From assembly GCA_049840875.1 (NCBI GenBank), contig JASGJE010000020.1, positions 62,001 through 126,000 on the forward strand: a stretch of DNA of 64,000 nucleotides, read 5' to 3'. The stretch is from JAFDYH01 sp049840875 (GTDB taxonomy: Bacteria; Bacteroidota; Bacteroidia; Chitinophagales; Chitinophagaceae). This document shows, one piece after another, positions 9,419 through 17,718 of this stretch. How positions within the stretch are numbered: the stretch's first letter is position 1; each line of letters begins with the position of its first letter. Below the pieces are notes generated by a model. That model worked only from the letters and a program-made list of their open reading frames with translations, was not told where the DNA came from and did no database searches. The translations under genes and the position numbers were made by a program.

Positions 9419-9722
9419 GATGGCTTACATCGGTAAAAAATAAGCGTACTATTTACTGAATAAACGAGTAACCGGTAAGCTTTAATGGCTTGAGTAAATT
9501 TAGTTGTTTTGCTTAAGTTTCCCGGTATGGCCTGTGCGGTAAATTCATTTCATTCGAGTATTTTATGTTGTGGTCAGTCAGATAGTAACAATGAGCGCCT
9601 TTCTTCTCAAGTAATTGCATTTCGTTATCTTTGAACGCTTAGTGAAAATCATTTGCAGTGTTATTTTTTCTCTCTGGAAATGATGATTTTGTCTCAGTAT
9701 CAATGAAATTTTTAGAAGGCAT
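9419..9722. other. Divergent intergenic region with one promoter-like element
   Basis: 304 bases between the minus-strand cytochrome operon and aroC. I see no ORF and no RNA gene. It is AT-rich and must hold the promoters of both divergent units. The only recognisable signal is TATCTTTG at 9626-9633. Confidence 0.5.
9626..9633 (+). promoter_or_regulatory. Candidate -7 element upstream of aroC
   Basis: TATCTTTG fits the Bacteroidota -7 consensus TAnnTTTG and lies about 90 bases before the aroC start. No convincing TTG -33 box is found at the expected spacing, so this is weak. Confidence 0.3.
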
Positions 9723-10715
9723 ATGAATAGTTTCGGTCGCGTCTTTCGTGTCAGCATATTTGGCGAATCCCATGGTGAGTCAGTAGGTATTGTTATTGAC
9801 GGTATTCCGGCAGGGTTGGCCTTATCAGCAGAGGATTTGTTGGCCGATTTAGAGAGAAGAAAAGGTGGTAAACAAAAAGGAACAACACCGAGACAGGAGG
9901 CTGATTTCCCTTTTTTCAAAAGCGGATTATTTAATGGAAAGACAACTGGTTTTCCCATCGCTATTTTTTTTGAGAACAATAATACCCGCAGTGAAGATTA
10001 TAGTAAACAACGTAGTATTCCCCGGCCCGGCCATGCGGATTGGGTAGCGCATCAAAAGTTTGGCGGTAACGAAGATTACAGGGGAGGAGGGCATTTTAGT
10101 GCAAGACTTACAACAGGATTGGTGGCGGCTGGCGCCATTGCAAAGAAATTGATGCCTGGCGTATCTATAAACGCATTAGTAACTGAAATAGGAGGAGAAG
10201 GCGATCTCGACAAAGGTTTGCAAAATGCAATTGATGCAAAAGATTCAGTTGGAGGCATTGTTGAGTGCAGGGTAAATGGTATTCCTGTTGGATTAGGGGA
10301 GCCGTATTTTGATTCTGTTGAGTCGGTGCTTGGACACATGTTATTTACAATTCCTGCAGTCAAAGGAGTGGAGTTCGGTGCAGGCTTTGCGGCTGCAAAA
10401 ATGTTTGGTTCGCAGCATAACGATGCAATTGAGAATATGGACGGAAAAACTTCGACTAACCATGCTGGTGGTATTGTTGGAGGAATTACGAATGGAAATG
10501 AGCTCGTTTTCCGCATTGCAATAAAGCCAACTTCATCCACACCAAAAGAACAATTCAGTTTAAACTGGGATACTGAACAAATGGAGCATTTCTCAATTAA
10601 AGGTCGTCATGATTTATGCGTCGCATTGCGTGCACCGGTTATTGTAGAAGCTGTAACTGCAATTGTGCTGGCGGATTTCTTTTTGCTGGAACAGAAGATG
10701 AAAAGGGTTGTTTAG
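9723..10715 (+). CDS. aroC: Chorismate synthase
   Basis: Converts EPSP to chorismate using reduced FMN, the last step of the common aromatic pathway. Diagnostic motifs are GESHG (residues 14-18), RPGHADWVAHQKFG, RGGGHFSARLT and GRHDLCVALRAPVIVEAV near the C-terminus. In the last motif, LCVALRAP replaces the more usual PCVAPRAVP, a conservative variant. At 330 aa it is slightly shorter than typical. It is separated from aroBA by the divergent cytochrome operon, so it has its own promoter. It converges on the histidine kinase gene with only 13 bases between stop codons. Confidence 0.95.
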   Translation: MNSFGRVFRVSIFGESHGESVGIVIDGIPAGLALSAEDLLADLERRKGGKQKGTTPRQEADFPFFKSGLFNGKTTGFPIAIFFENNNTRSEDYSKQRSIPRPGHADWVAHQKFGGNEDYRGGGHFSARLTTGLVAAGAIAKKLMPGVSINALVTEIGGEGDLDKGLQNAIDAKDSVGGIVECRVNGIPVGLGEPYFDSVESVLGHMLFTIPAVKGVEFGAGFAAAKMFGSQHNDAIENMDGKTSTNHAGGIVGGITNGNELVFRIAIKPTSSTPKEQFSLNWDTEQMEHFSIKGRHDLCVALRAPVIVEAVTAIVLADFFLLEQKMKRVV

Positions 10716-10728
10716 GTACACTTCATCT

Positions 10729-13700
10729 CTAAATTTCAATTGTAACTACCGTTCCTTTATCCAACTCACTGTCTATTGTAATCGAGATGTTGTGCATTTT
10801 AATGAGCTCAGAGATGATAATATAACCAAGGCCCGGCGTTGCCTTTTCGTGTAGTTTCAAAGCATGAAGGTTGCCGGTCAGAACCTCTCTTGTTATGGCG
10901 AGCACATCGTCTTTAAAGCCGGTTCCTGTATCGCTTATTTTCAATCTTGTTTTTTGTGATGAAGGCGTGCTATCTAAAAAGACTTTCACCTGGCCCGATG
11001 TCGTATGTTTTATTGCATTGGTGATAATATTGTCAATAATTGTTCTGAGAATAGTAAGATCTGCATTCACAAATTTGTCAAACGGTACCTCGTTTGATAA
11101 AATGATCTCTTTGCTTTGAGCAAGCGGCCTGCATTGATCAAATGCTTCGTCAACAGCATCCCGTACATTCACATCTTCCTTTTCTATTGCCACCTGCTTA
11201 TTGTTATATTTTATCCAGTTTATTATGCTGGCAGAATTGGCCGACATCTTATCTGCGGTAGCCTGGATATCATCAAGCGCTTGTTCAGTCATTTTCGGGT
11301 CTTTTTCAAAACCTTTTTTCAAAATTTCTGAAATGAAACTGATATGCCGGAGCGGGGTAACCATATCATGTAAAATGATAGTCATCAGCAAATCCTTTAC
11401 TTCTGCCGATTGCGATAATTCGTTCGTTTGTTCTTTTATTTTAAGCTGTAGCAACTTTCGTTTTTGGTTAATATTCCACGTTTGAATTTTTATAAAAAAG
11501 AGATATAGAAGGCCTATTAAAAGGATCACTGCAAGATAAAACCAGGCTTGTTCATACATGCTTTTTCTAATATTGATAAATAACGGCGCAGTGTATATGT
11601 AATCGTTATTCTTAAAGCCAGCTCTTTTGCGGATAAGCAAACGGTATATACCGGCTGAAACATCAGCAATCGTAATCTTATTCCGATCAGAATTTGCAAG
11701 TCGCTTCCAATTGATACTGTCTAAACTGTATTCAATTACAAGATTCTTAGGGTCCTGGTAATAAGGAGCGCTGACCTCAATTGAGAATTGCCTGTAGTTT
11801 GGTTGTATTTCTATTGTGTCCGGAATATTTTCAATTTCGGTAGTGTCTACAAGGATTTTTTCAATAAATATTTTTTTTCTGGACATAGTCTCCTCCATGG
11901 AGGCGGGACGAAAACTAACTATTCCGCCCATCGAAGGATAGAATAACTGTTGATCTTTCAGTACCGCATAAGATGGATTACCCGCTCCGTTAAACTCAGT
12001 ATTGTCAATGCCATCTTCCTTTCCATAATAAAAGAAAAAAGGAATTGTCTTTTTATTGATCGCGGCATCAATTACGGACTCAACTGTAGTTTTGAATAGC
12101 CCCCCATTCGTAGTTATCCAAAGAAACCCTTTGCTGTCTATGTAAGTAGAGTGACAACCGCTAACATCTGCCTGTTCCGGCGAAATCGGAACAGGATAAA
12201 ATTTTCCATTTTTTAAAACGGTCAGGCCAGAGTTATGCAAAGAAAGTATCAGTAAATCTTTGTAAGGCTCAATATATCGTATCTGTTTGGTTTTTAACTC
12301 TGGTATTTCTGTAATAGTGTACGGTGCTTTCGTTTGCAGGCGAAAAGAGCCGAGAAGATTCGAAATCAGCGCCTCATTTTCACTAATTCTGTAGAAGAGG
12401 TGCATAGATGCAAGATTTAACGAATCACCTGGCTTGTGTTGATAAACGACAGTGCATTTATTTTTTGTAAGACAATAGATTTGCTCATTTGAACTTACCC
12501 AAATTGAATCGCCCTCCGGATAAATCAAAATAACATCTGAATTGTTTATTCGTGTGAATAAATCGGAGAATACATGTTTATTTTTATAGTTATCGGATGG
12601 CGAGTAATAGAATAGATTTTCGCCTTGACCTACTAATATTCTGCCATCGGTTAGTTTGGCAATCGTTTCCCTGTTACCAAACAGGTTTCCCAATTTTTTG
12701 AAAATTGTACCGTTTTCTTTTACGTTGAATTCAAATCCTGATGGAATGACAGCAGTGCTGTCGCTTGTTTTAACAATTGAATAGTTGATGAAAATGTTAG
12801 GGTCCGGTCCTTTTGCCAGGCTGTCCGTTAAATTGAATGTTTTTATTTTTTTGACCTTTACCTGGAACATACCTTCGGTGAGAGTGCTAAGAAAAAATGT
12901 CGAACTGCTACTATCAAACGTTACTCCTTTCCAGAGATGTTTTTTATCCTTTATCGAAAATCGCGGGGAAAAATGTAATAGATTTTGAATTGAGTCTAAA
13001 CTCACGTCGTATAATGTAGAGTTGAAAATACACCAGCTTTTATGGTTCAATTGATCCTGGTAAAAAGCAAGATCACTCCCCTGGCTGGGACTCACGTTAA
13101 AACCCTTCCAGTCTATATTTATTTTGTGAATGTTTGCAATACTTTTATCGAAAAGGTAAAGATTGGAATTCTCGTCTTTTATGATGCAAAACCCATCTAC
13201 CAATAAAAGGGCCTCCACTTTTCCATCAAGCTGAATGTCTTTTGTCCGAACACCATTTTGGTAATAAAACAGAATTGAAGTGTAATTATAGCTCACAACA
13301 AAGTCAGCCGTGTCCAACTGAACAGCATTCAATGCTTTTATTGCCCAGTGCTGCTCCGCTGGATGATTTTGCAGAATTGTATTGAATTTATTAAAGCCAG
13401 AGGCAGTATTGAAATAACCACTGATTGTTTCAGCGTAGCGAGTTCGGGCCATATTTTCCTGCACCACAAGTCTGCCTTTTTCAAGCGAGTATGTCTGGCC
13501 GTTTGCTAAACCAATAATTGTCTTTTTATCGCCGAGTGTGTTTGTTATAAATTGTATTGAGCTGGATACCTGAGTTCGATCTTTCCTGAATGAAAAACTT
13601 TTAAATGTAGACCCGTCATACCGGGTTAAATTTTCTCCCGTAATCATTTTTCTTTCCGTAACCATCCAGAGGTAGCCGTCATAATCCATGGTCATATTGA

Positions 13701-13947
13701 GAACGGAGTTTTGAAACAGTCCTTTTTCTGTATCGTAAATCTGAATAGAACTTTCAAATTGCGCAACTGCATTTTTCATGCAGGCACAAAAAATGACAGA
13801 TAATAGGACAGAGTATATAGTCGAAGATCTGATCACATTAAACCAGGATAAAAAATGGTAAAAGAAAATAAATGATGGCTTCGCTTCTTTCGCTCTGTTT
13901 AATCTGAATTGCAGATAGGGTACAGCTATAGTAAAATCAATGTTCAT
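10729..13947 (-). CDS. Sensor histidine kinase with periplasmic beta-propeller and Y_Y_Y domain
   Basis: 1072 aa. A signal/anchor segment (about residues 38-62) precedes a long extracytoplasmic region with two-component-propeller turns (MDYDGYLWMVTE, SKGFLWITTNGGLF) and a Y_Y_Y-type domain before a single membrane helix (AWFYLAVILLIGLLYLFFI, about 795). The cytoplasmic part has a coiled linker, an H-box (ILHDMVTPLRH, about 855), an N-box (IDNIITNAIKHT) and a G-box (ISDTGTGF). There is no receiver or DNA-binding domain, and no response regulator is adjacent, so the partner must be encoded elsewhere. The long N-terminus before the signal segment is unusual. An internal start is possible but no better ATG precedes the hydrophobic core. 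Confidence 0.85.
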   Translation of the reverse strand: MNIDFTIAVPYLQFRLNRAKEAKPSFIFFYHFLSWFNVIRSSTIYSVLLSVIFCACMKNAVAQFESSIQIYDTEKGLFQNSVLNMTMDYDGYLWMVTERKMITGENLTRYDGSTFKSFSFRKDRTQVSSSIQFITNTLGDKKTIIGLANGQTYSLEKGRLVVQENMARTRYAETISGYFNTASGFNKFNTILQNHPAEQHWAIKALNAVQLDTADFVVSYNYTSILFYYQNGVRTKDIQLDGKVEALLLVDGFCIIKDENSNLYLFDKSIANIHKINIDWKGFNVSPSQGSDLAFYQDQLNHKSWCIFNSTLYDVSLDSIQNLLHFSPRFSIKDKKHLWKGVTFDSSSSTFFLSTLTEGMFQVKVKKIKTFNLTDSLAKGPDPNIFINYSIVKTSDSTAVIPSGFEFNVKENGTIFKKLGNLFGNRETIAKLTDGRILVGQGENLFYYSPSDNYKNKHVFSDLFTRINNSDVILIYPEGDSIWVSSNEQIYCLTKNKCTVVYQHKPGDSLNLASMHLFYRISENEALISNLLGSFRLQTKAPYTITEIPELKTKQIRYIEPYKDLLILSLHNSGLTVLKNGKFYPVPISPEQADVSGCHSTYIDSKGFLWITTNGGLFKTTVESVIDAAINKKTIPFFFYYGKEDGIDNTEFNGAGNPSYAVLKDQQLFYPSMGGIVSFRPASMEETMSRKKIFIEKILVDTTEIENIPDTIEIQPNYRQFSIEVSAPYYQDPKNLVIEYSLDSINWKRLANSDRNKITIADVSAGIYRLLIRKRAGFKNNDYIYTAPLFINIRKSMYEQAWFYLAVILLIGLLYLFFIKIQTWNINQKRKLLQLKIKEQTNELSQSAEVKDLLMTIILHDMVTPLRHISFISEILKKGFEKDPKMTEQALDDIQATADKMSANSASIINWIKYNNKQVAIEKEDVNVRDAVDEAFDQCRPLAQSKEIILSNEVPFDKFVNADLTILRTIIDNIITNAIKHTTSGQVKVFLDSTPSSQKTRLKISDTGTGFKDDVLAITREVLTGNLHALKLHEKATPGLGYIIISELIKMHNISITIDSELDKGTVVTIEI

Positions 13948-14131
13948 GATACATTCAGATATGCTTAAGCCAGATTACAAAGAAAAATCGGCACTCACAT
14001 ATATTATGTAGTAATAATACGACAAAGCCATAAAAAAGAGAAAATGGCCTCTTTTTTTGCTGTTATTTCGCTGGCATATTTCCGTTAGGTATTGCAGCGG
14101 TAAGTTTGAGCCTGATTAAACAGATACGTTC

Positions 14132-14166
14132 AAAAAAAAGGTTTGCATGCGGCAAACCTTTTTTTT
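14132..14166. terminator. Rho-independent terminator, bidirectional shape
   Basis: A8-GGTTTGC, loop ATGCG, GCAAACC-T8: a perfect 15-bp stem including the A/T tracts. It lies 18 bases beyond the stop of the minus-strand gene ending at 14184, and insulates it from the histidine kinase gene beyond. Confidence 0.85.
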
Positions 14167-14183
14167 GAAAACTATATTATCGT

Positions 14184-14768
14184 TTATTTAAGGTATTTCC
14201 CTACTTCTTTTCCTGCTTTAGCATACGCCTCGGAAATTCTTTCGCCGGTATCATAGTCATTACCCATAAATGTCCTTCCCGGTGAATTGTCTACTGAAAG
14301 TTTTAATAACACTTTGTCTTTATTGGCTGTTTCTACAATCAGCACTTCGACGTCTATGTTCGCATTTCTCCGCATTACACCAACATTAAAGCCAGGTTCG
14401 ATGCCGACTGTATGGACAATCATTGTCAGCTTTGCGTCTTTGCTTATCGTCATGCCTGAAGTCTTTTCAAACAAAGCTTTGAAATCAGGTGGAAATTTAT
14501 TCTCCTGATCATCTTTCCATCTTTTTGCCCAGGTATCGCCGCGTCCCGGCTCTTTTTTATTGTACTCGGCTTTCTTGGTATCAATATAATCCTGTTCTTT
14601 GTCAAATTTGCCAACAGCAAGATTATCGAACGTGAATTCAATGTTGATTGTACTTTCATTCTTCAATACGTTTTTGTCGCCGTCTTTTACACGGATTTTC
14701 TGACTGAAGGAAGTGATAGATAAAGCAATCATAGCCAGCGAGAGCAGGCTGATTTTGGAGGGTTTCAT
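14184..14768 (-). CDS. Secreted protein of unknown function
   Basis: 194 aa with a clear signal peptide (KISLLSLAMIALSITSFSQ, cleavage probably before KIRVKDG). The mature part has an alternating strand/charge pattern, a lysine- and aspartate-rich middle (GRGDTWAKRWKDDQ) and a C-terminal helix (ERISEAYAKAGKEVGKYLK). The segment DVEVLIVETANKDKVLLKLSV resembles the strands of small periplasmic lipid- or peptide-handling proteins, but I do not recognise a family. Monocistronic, closed by the hairpin at 14132-14166. Confidence 0.65.
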   Translation of the reverse strand: MKPSKISLLSLAMIALSITSFSQKIRVKDGDKNVLKNESTINIEFTFDNLAVGKFDKEQDYIDTKKAEYNKKEPGRGDTWAKRWKDDQENKFPPDFKALFEKTSGMTISKDAKLTMIVHTVGIEPGFNVGVMRRNANIDVEVLIVETANKDKVLLKLSVDNSPGRTFMGNDYDTGERISEAYAKAGKEVGKYLK

Positions 14769-14880
14769 CTGATTTTATTAAGGTTGTAAAATAGGTTTCT
14801 TATCCAGGGCGTAAAATTAAAAGAAATTTGAGAAGAACAAAATTTAGCGGCCCTACGTGGAAATGAAATTATTATTGTGT

Positions 14881-15921
14881 TTAGCGCTTACCGATTAGCA
14901 TAAAGGAATGTTGGAGTCCTTTGTAGTTATTGTAAACGACAATGCTTTTAAGCTCGGATTTATTTTTCATATGCTTTATCAAATGTGCTGGTATCGATTG
15001 TTTCTCTAGCAGGTAACAGGCAAGCCAAAGCGCAAAGGAGGCGGTTGTAGGATATTCGCCACTCATATGCTTATATCGAACGGTACTGGTGTCAGCTAAC
15101 AGCGATTCACAACCTGTATAATAGTTTAAAAGCCGGTCATCACCATTCTCTCCGGTCAAAAAAAGGTCCGGTAGATAGCCGCCGGAAAAATATGTTTCAA
15201 GAAATTGTTTGAATTCAGCTTTGACAAGATTTTGATCTTCGGTATGTAAGGTATGAATTGCTTTTATCACGGCATAAGCGTCGCCCGGTTTGTCATTCAC
15301 CAAAAACATAGCGGCGCCTTCGCCGGCGATGCTTGCAGGTGTTTGACTGCCGTATAAATCTTTGTTTGAAATAGTTTCTTTTTTATACCATCCGGCAAGG
15401 AAATCGATATTGAAATTATAGGTTGAAATTTCATCTACAGCTCCCAATAAATAGTTTTTGCCAGGATTTTCCCGCATCATCATCATCGCGTCTATTAATG
15501 CTGCTTCGAAAGCGAGACCACGATGAACATGAGTAATGTTGTAGGATTTGTTTTTGGTCATCAAACCGATCTGCGCAGCGATTGCATTCGGAGTGCTTTG
15601 TACAAAATTTCCCGGAGTCAGCATTCCTTCATCATAATCGATAATCTGGTTAAGAAATTTAATGCAGTCTTCCATGCCCCCGTTTGCTGTACCAAGTATG
15701 ATACCATTGACTTCAGGATTAGTTTTTAAAACCGGTATTGCTGCACCAACGCCCATTCTCACAGCTTTGCCCATACGACGTAAAATACCCGGAGGAATTC
15801 CTTCATAAACAGGTTCAATAGCGTTGAGTTTATTTTCTACAGATTCATTTAAGGTTTCAATATCAATATCCTTAAACGTTTGCTGTGGCGAAATGCATGA
15901 GTATTGATGGATATAGATCAT
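14881..15921 (-). CDS. Beta-ketoacyl synthase-like protein lacking the catalytic cysteine (chain-length-factor-like)
   Basis: 346 aa, thiolase-fold protein of the flexirubin cluster. It keeps the FabF-type outline (GIILGTANGGMEDCIKFLNQI, SVQ-like FVQSTPNAIAAQIG), but the TACSS nucleophile region is replaced by ITHVHRGLAFE (residues 129-139) with no cysteine. The C-terminal histidine motifs NAHGT and GHTLGAAG are also absent. It lies downstream of a complete FabF-type KS (16025-17212) on the same strand. That arrangement matches KS/CLF heterodimers of type II polyketide and aryl polyene systems, in which the second subunit shapes chain length. The role is inferred from context. It is the last gene of the minus arm. 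Confidence 0.75.
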   Translation of the reverse strand: MIYIHQYSCISPQQTFKDIDIETLNESVENKLNAIEPVYEGIPPGILRRMGKAVRMGVGAAIPVLKTNPEVNGIILGTANGGMEDCIKFLNQIIDYDEGMLTPGNFVQSTPNAIAAQIGLMTKNKSYNITHVHRGLAFEAALIDAMMMMRENPGKNYLLGAVDEISTYNFNIDFLAGWYKKETISNKDLYGSQTPASIAGEGAAMFLVNDKPGDAYAVIKAIHTLHTEDQNLVKAEFKQFLETYFSGGYLPDLFLTGENGDDRLLNYYTGCESLLADTSTVRYKHMSGEYPTTASFALWLACYLLEKQSIPAHLIKHMKNKSELKSIVVYNNYKGLQHSFMLIGKR

Positions 15922-15923
15922 AT

Positions 15924-15990
15924 GGCCTCCTTCCGACTTCCTCCAAAGGAGGAAGCCATCATTTCACAGCCCCTGCCTGGTGAAAATATT
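15924..15990. repeat. 67-bp dispersed palindromic repeat, copy A
   Basis: Begins GGCCTCCTTCCGACTT and holds the stem CTTCCTCC-AAA-GGAGGAAG (15937-15955), then CCATCA, CACAGCCC and TGAAAATAT. About 53 of 67 positions match copy B at 33607-33673 by hand alignment. One stem pair has changed from T-A here to C-G there, so pairing is kept. It sits directly upstream of the CLF-like start codon, in the spacer to the KS gene. Confidence 0.75.
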
Positions 15991-16024
15991 TTATTATAAA
16001 CGATATATTCGACAGAATTCATTT

Positions 16025-17212
16025 TCAGATTTTTGAAAATATTAATGATGAACAATTTCCTCCAAACCCAAAAGAGTTTGACATAACATGTCGCAGTGGC
16101 GTACTGGAATACGTTAAATGCGGAATCAGGTTCGTCGATTCGATAGCATTTGCAAACTGTAATGAAGGATATAATTCCTGGTGATGTAAGTTCAGAATAC
16201 TGTAAACCGCTTCAACAGCTCCGGCTGCACCAAGTGTATGACCTGTAAATCCTTTCGTTGAAGCAAAAGGTGGCGGCGTTTTAAAAAGACGCAACATGGC
16301 ACGACTTTCTGTTTCGTCATTGTTTTCAGTAGCAGTTCCATGTGCATTTATAAAACTGATTTCATTTTCTTTTAAGCCGGCAATATTCAATGCATGCATC
16401 ATAGAAAGATAAGGGCCATCGCCTTCGTCTGAAATAGACGATGGGTGAAAAGCGTCATTGCTGTTTCCATACCCGGTTACTTCAGCATACACTTTTTTTC
16501 CTTTGCTGTCTTCTTCTTTTTCAAGTATAAGGAATGCAGCTGCTTCGCCAAGGTTTAATCCTTTCCGATCTTTATCAAAAGGCCTGCATTTTTCATCCGA
16601 TAAAATGTGCAATGCCTTAAAACCATTGATAGTGAATTTAGCAAGACTGTCAGCTCCGCCTACAATCGCCCGTTTAGCCAGACCGTTTTTGATTAACCTT
16701 GCACCATACATCACTGCATTTGCGGAAGAAGAGCAAGCCGTGTTGATCGTATTGATGATACCGCCGATAGTATACCGTGATTGCAGGTAAATATTTACTG
16801 AGCCGCAATCATACGATGAAAGGTATTCGGAGCCGTTATCTGATTTATTGGCGTCGTGATAAAGTTCGTCAGTGAGGCACATGCCGCCAACCGTACTTGC
16901 TCCGATTAATGCTGTGCCGTTTGTTGACAATTCATCGTTTGATAAACCGGCGTCTTCAATCGCTTCCTTCAAAGCATGCAAGGCAAGCAGGTTTGTTCTC
17001 GTTACACCGGATTCAAAAGCATTTAATTTCTGCTTCAGCTCATCGGTTGTGATTTTTATTTCACCACAAGGCAGGACACCAGCATATTTTGTCGGAAAAA
17101 GTGTAAGATCGCCAATACCACTTTTACCCTGTATCAATGCTTCACGGTTCGATTTCACATTATCACCTATAGCAGTGATAATACCCATACCTGTTACGAA
17201 GATTTTACTCAA
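16025..17212 (-). CDS. Beta-ketoacyl-[acyl-carrier-protein] synthase, FabF type
   Basis: 395 aa with the full Cys-His-His set: nucleophile region INTACSSSANAV (C160), NAHGTATENNDETE (about 295) and KGFTGHTLGAAGAVEAV (about 331). It performs decarboxylative condensation of malonyl-ACP onto the growing chain and is expected to extend the hydroxycinnamoyl starter to the flexirubin aryl polyene. The start codon is TTG, chosen because it gives the standard MSKIFVTGMGIITAIG N-terminus and no ATG precedes it nearby. It is followed by the cysteine-less partner at 14881-15921 and preceded by the ACP gene. Confidence 0.88.
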   Translation of the reverse strand: MSKIFVTGMGIITAIGDNVKSNREALIQGKSGIGDLTLFPTKYAGVLPCGEIKITTDELKQKLNAFESGVTRTNLLALHALKEAIEDAGLSNDELSTNGTALIGASTVGGMCLTDELYHDANKSDNGSEYLSSYDCGSVNIYLQSRYTIGGIINTINTACSSSANAVMYGARLIKNGLAKRAIVGGADSLAKFTINGFKALHILSDEKCRPFDKDRKGLNLGEAAAFLILEKEEDSKGKKVYAEVTGYGNSNDAFHPSSISDEGDGPYLSMMHALNIAGLKENEISFINAHGTATENNDETESRAMLRLFKTPPPFASTKGFTGHTLGAAGAVEAVYSILNLHHQELYPSLQFANAIESTNLIPHLTYSSTPLRHVMSNSFGFGGNCSSLIFSKI

Positions 17213-17450
17213 AGAGGAAAATTATAAAAGTCAAAAGTAAAAATTAAAAAGGCAAAAGCGACAGTTTTAAAGAATTTGAATGCTGGTTACGATGTCGAAT
17301 AGAAATTCAGAACGTAAAAGACCCGATAGCTATCGGGTGCGACGCAAGAGACGATGCTATGAAATACAAAAGCCGGGTTCAAAAAAAATAGTCTACATGC
17401 ATGAGACTCTGACACCTGGCACCCGACATCTCACACCCGACAACTGAACT
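17213..17450. repeat. Spacer of low-complexity word repeats between ACP and KS genes
   Basis: 238 bases with no ORF. It contains AAAAGT/AAAAATT words (17226-17262), the 18-bp palindrome at 17321-17338, and a degenerate tandem of CACCTGGC/CACCCGACATCTCACACCCGACA units (17410-17447) running up to the ACP stop. Such degenerate tandems recur in many spacers of this cluster with a different word each time. Confidence 0.5.
17321..17338. repeat. 18-bp perfect palindrome with GATAGCTATC core, second copy
   Basis: ACCCGATAGCTATCGGGT is a perfect inverted repeat sharing the 14-bp core CCGATAGCTATCGG with 32-49. It lies in the ACP-KS spacer. Confidence 0.6.
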
Positions 17451-17714
17451 TTACTTTGTACGATGTTGTTCGATATAGTCTGCCATTGTATTCACGTCAA
17501 CCAAAACTTTACGGCCTTCCTTCGGATCTTGTATTGTAATGCCATATTCCCGCGACAAAAGAACAATCAATTCAATAGAATCAATTGAATCCAGTCCCAA
17601 ACCTTCGCCAAACAATGGCTGATCGTCTGCAATATCTTCCGGCTTTGTATGCGTCAGGTTCAGGAACTCGACTATTTGCTTTTTTAATTGTTGCTTCAAT
17701 TGTTCTTTTTCCAT
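17451..17714 (-). CDS. Acyl carrier protein of the flexirubin cluster
   Basis: 87 aa, four-helix ACP with the phosphopantetheine site GLGLDSIDSIELIV (Ser43). Acidic C-terminal half, typical length. It would carry the p-coumaroyl starter and the growing polyene, after priming by the AcpS homologue at 33238-33630. It starts 4 bases after the ABC permease stop, so translation is probably coupled. Confidence 0.92.
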   Translation of the reverse strand: MEKEQLKQQLKKQIVEFLNLTHTKPEDIADDQPLFGEGLGLDSIDSIELIVLLSREYGITIQDPKEGRKVLVDVNTMADYIEQHRTK

Positions 17715-17718
17715 CAGT

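Noticed and set aside
10076..10540. 154-codon minus-strand frame opposite aroC
   Set aside because: It mirrors the conserved chorismate synthase sequence; typical shadow frame.
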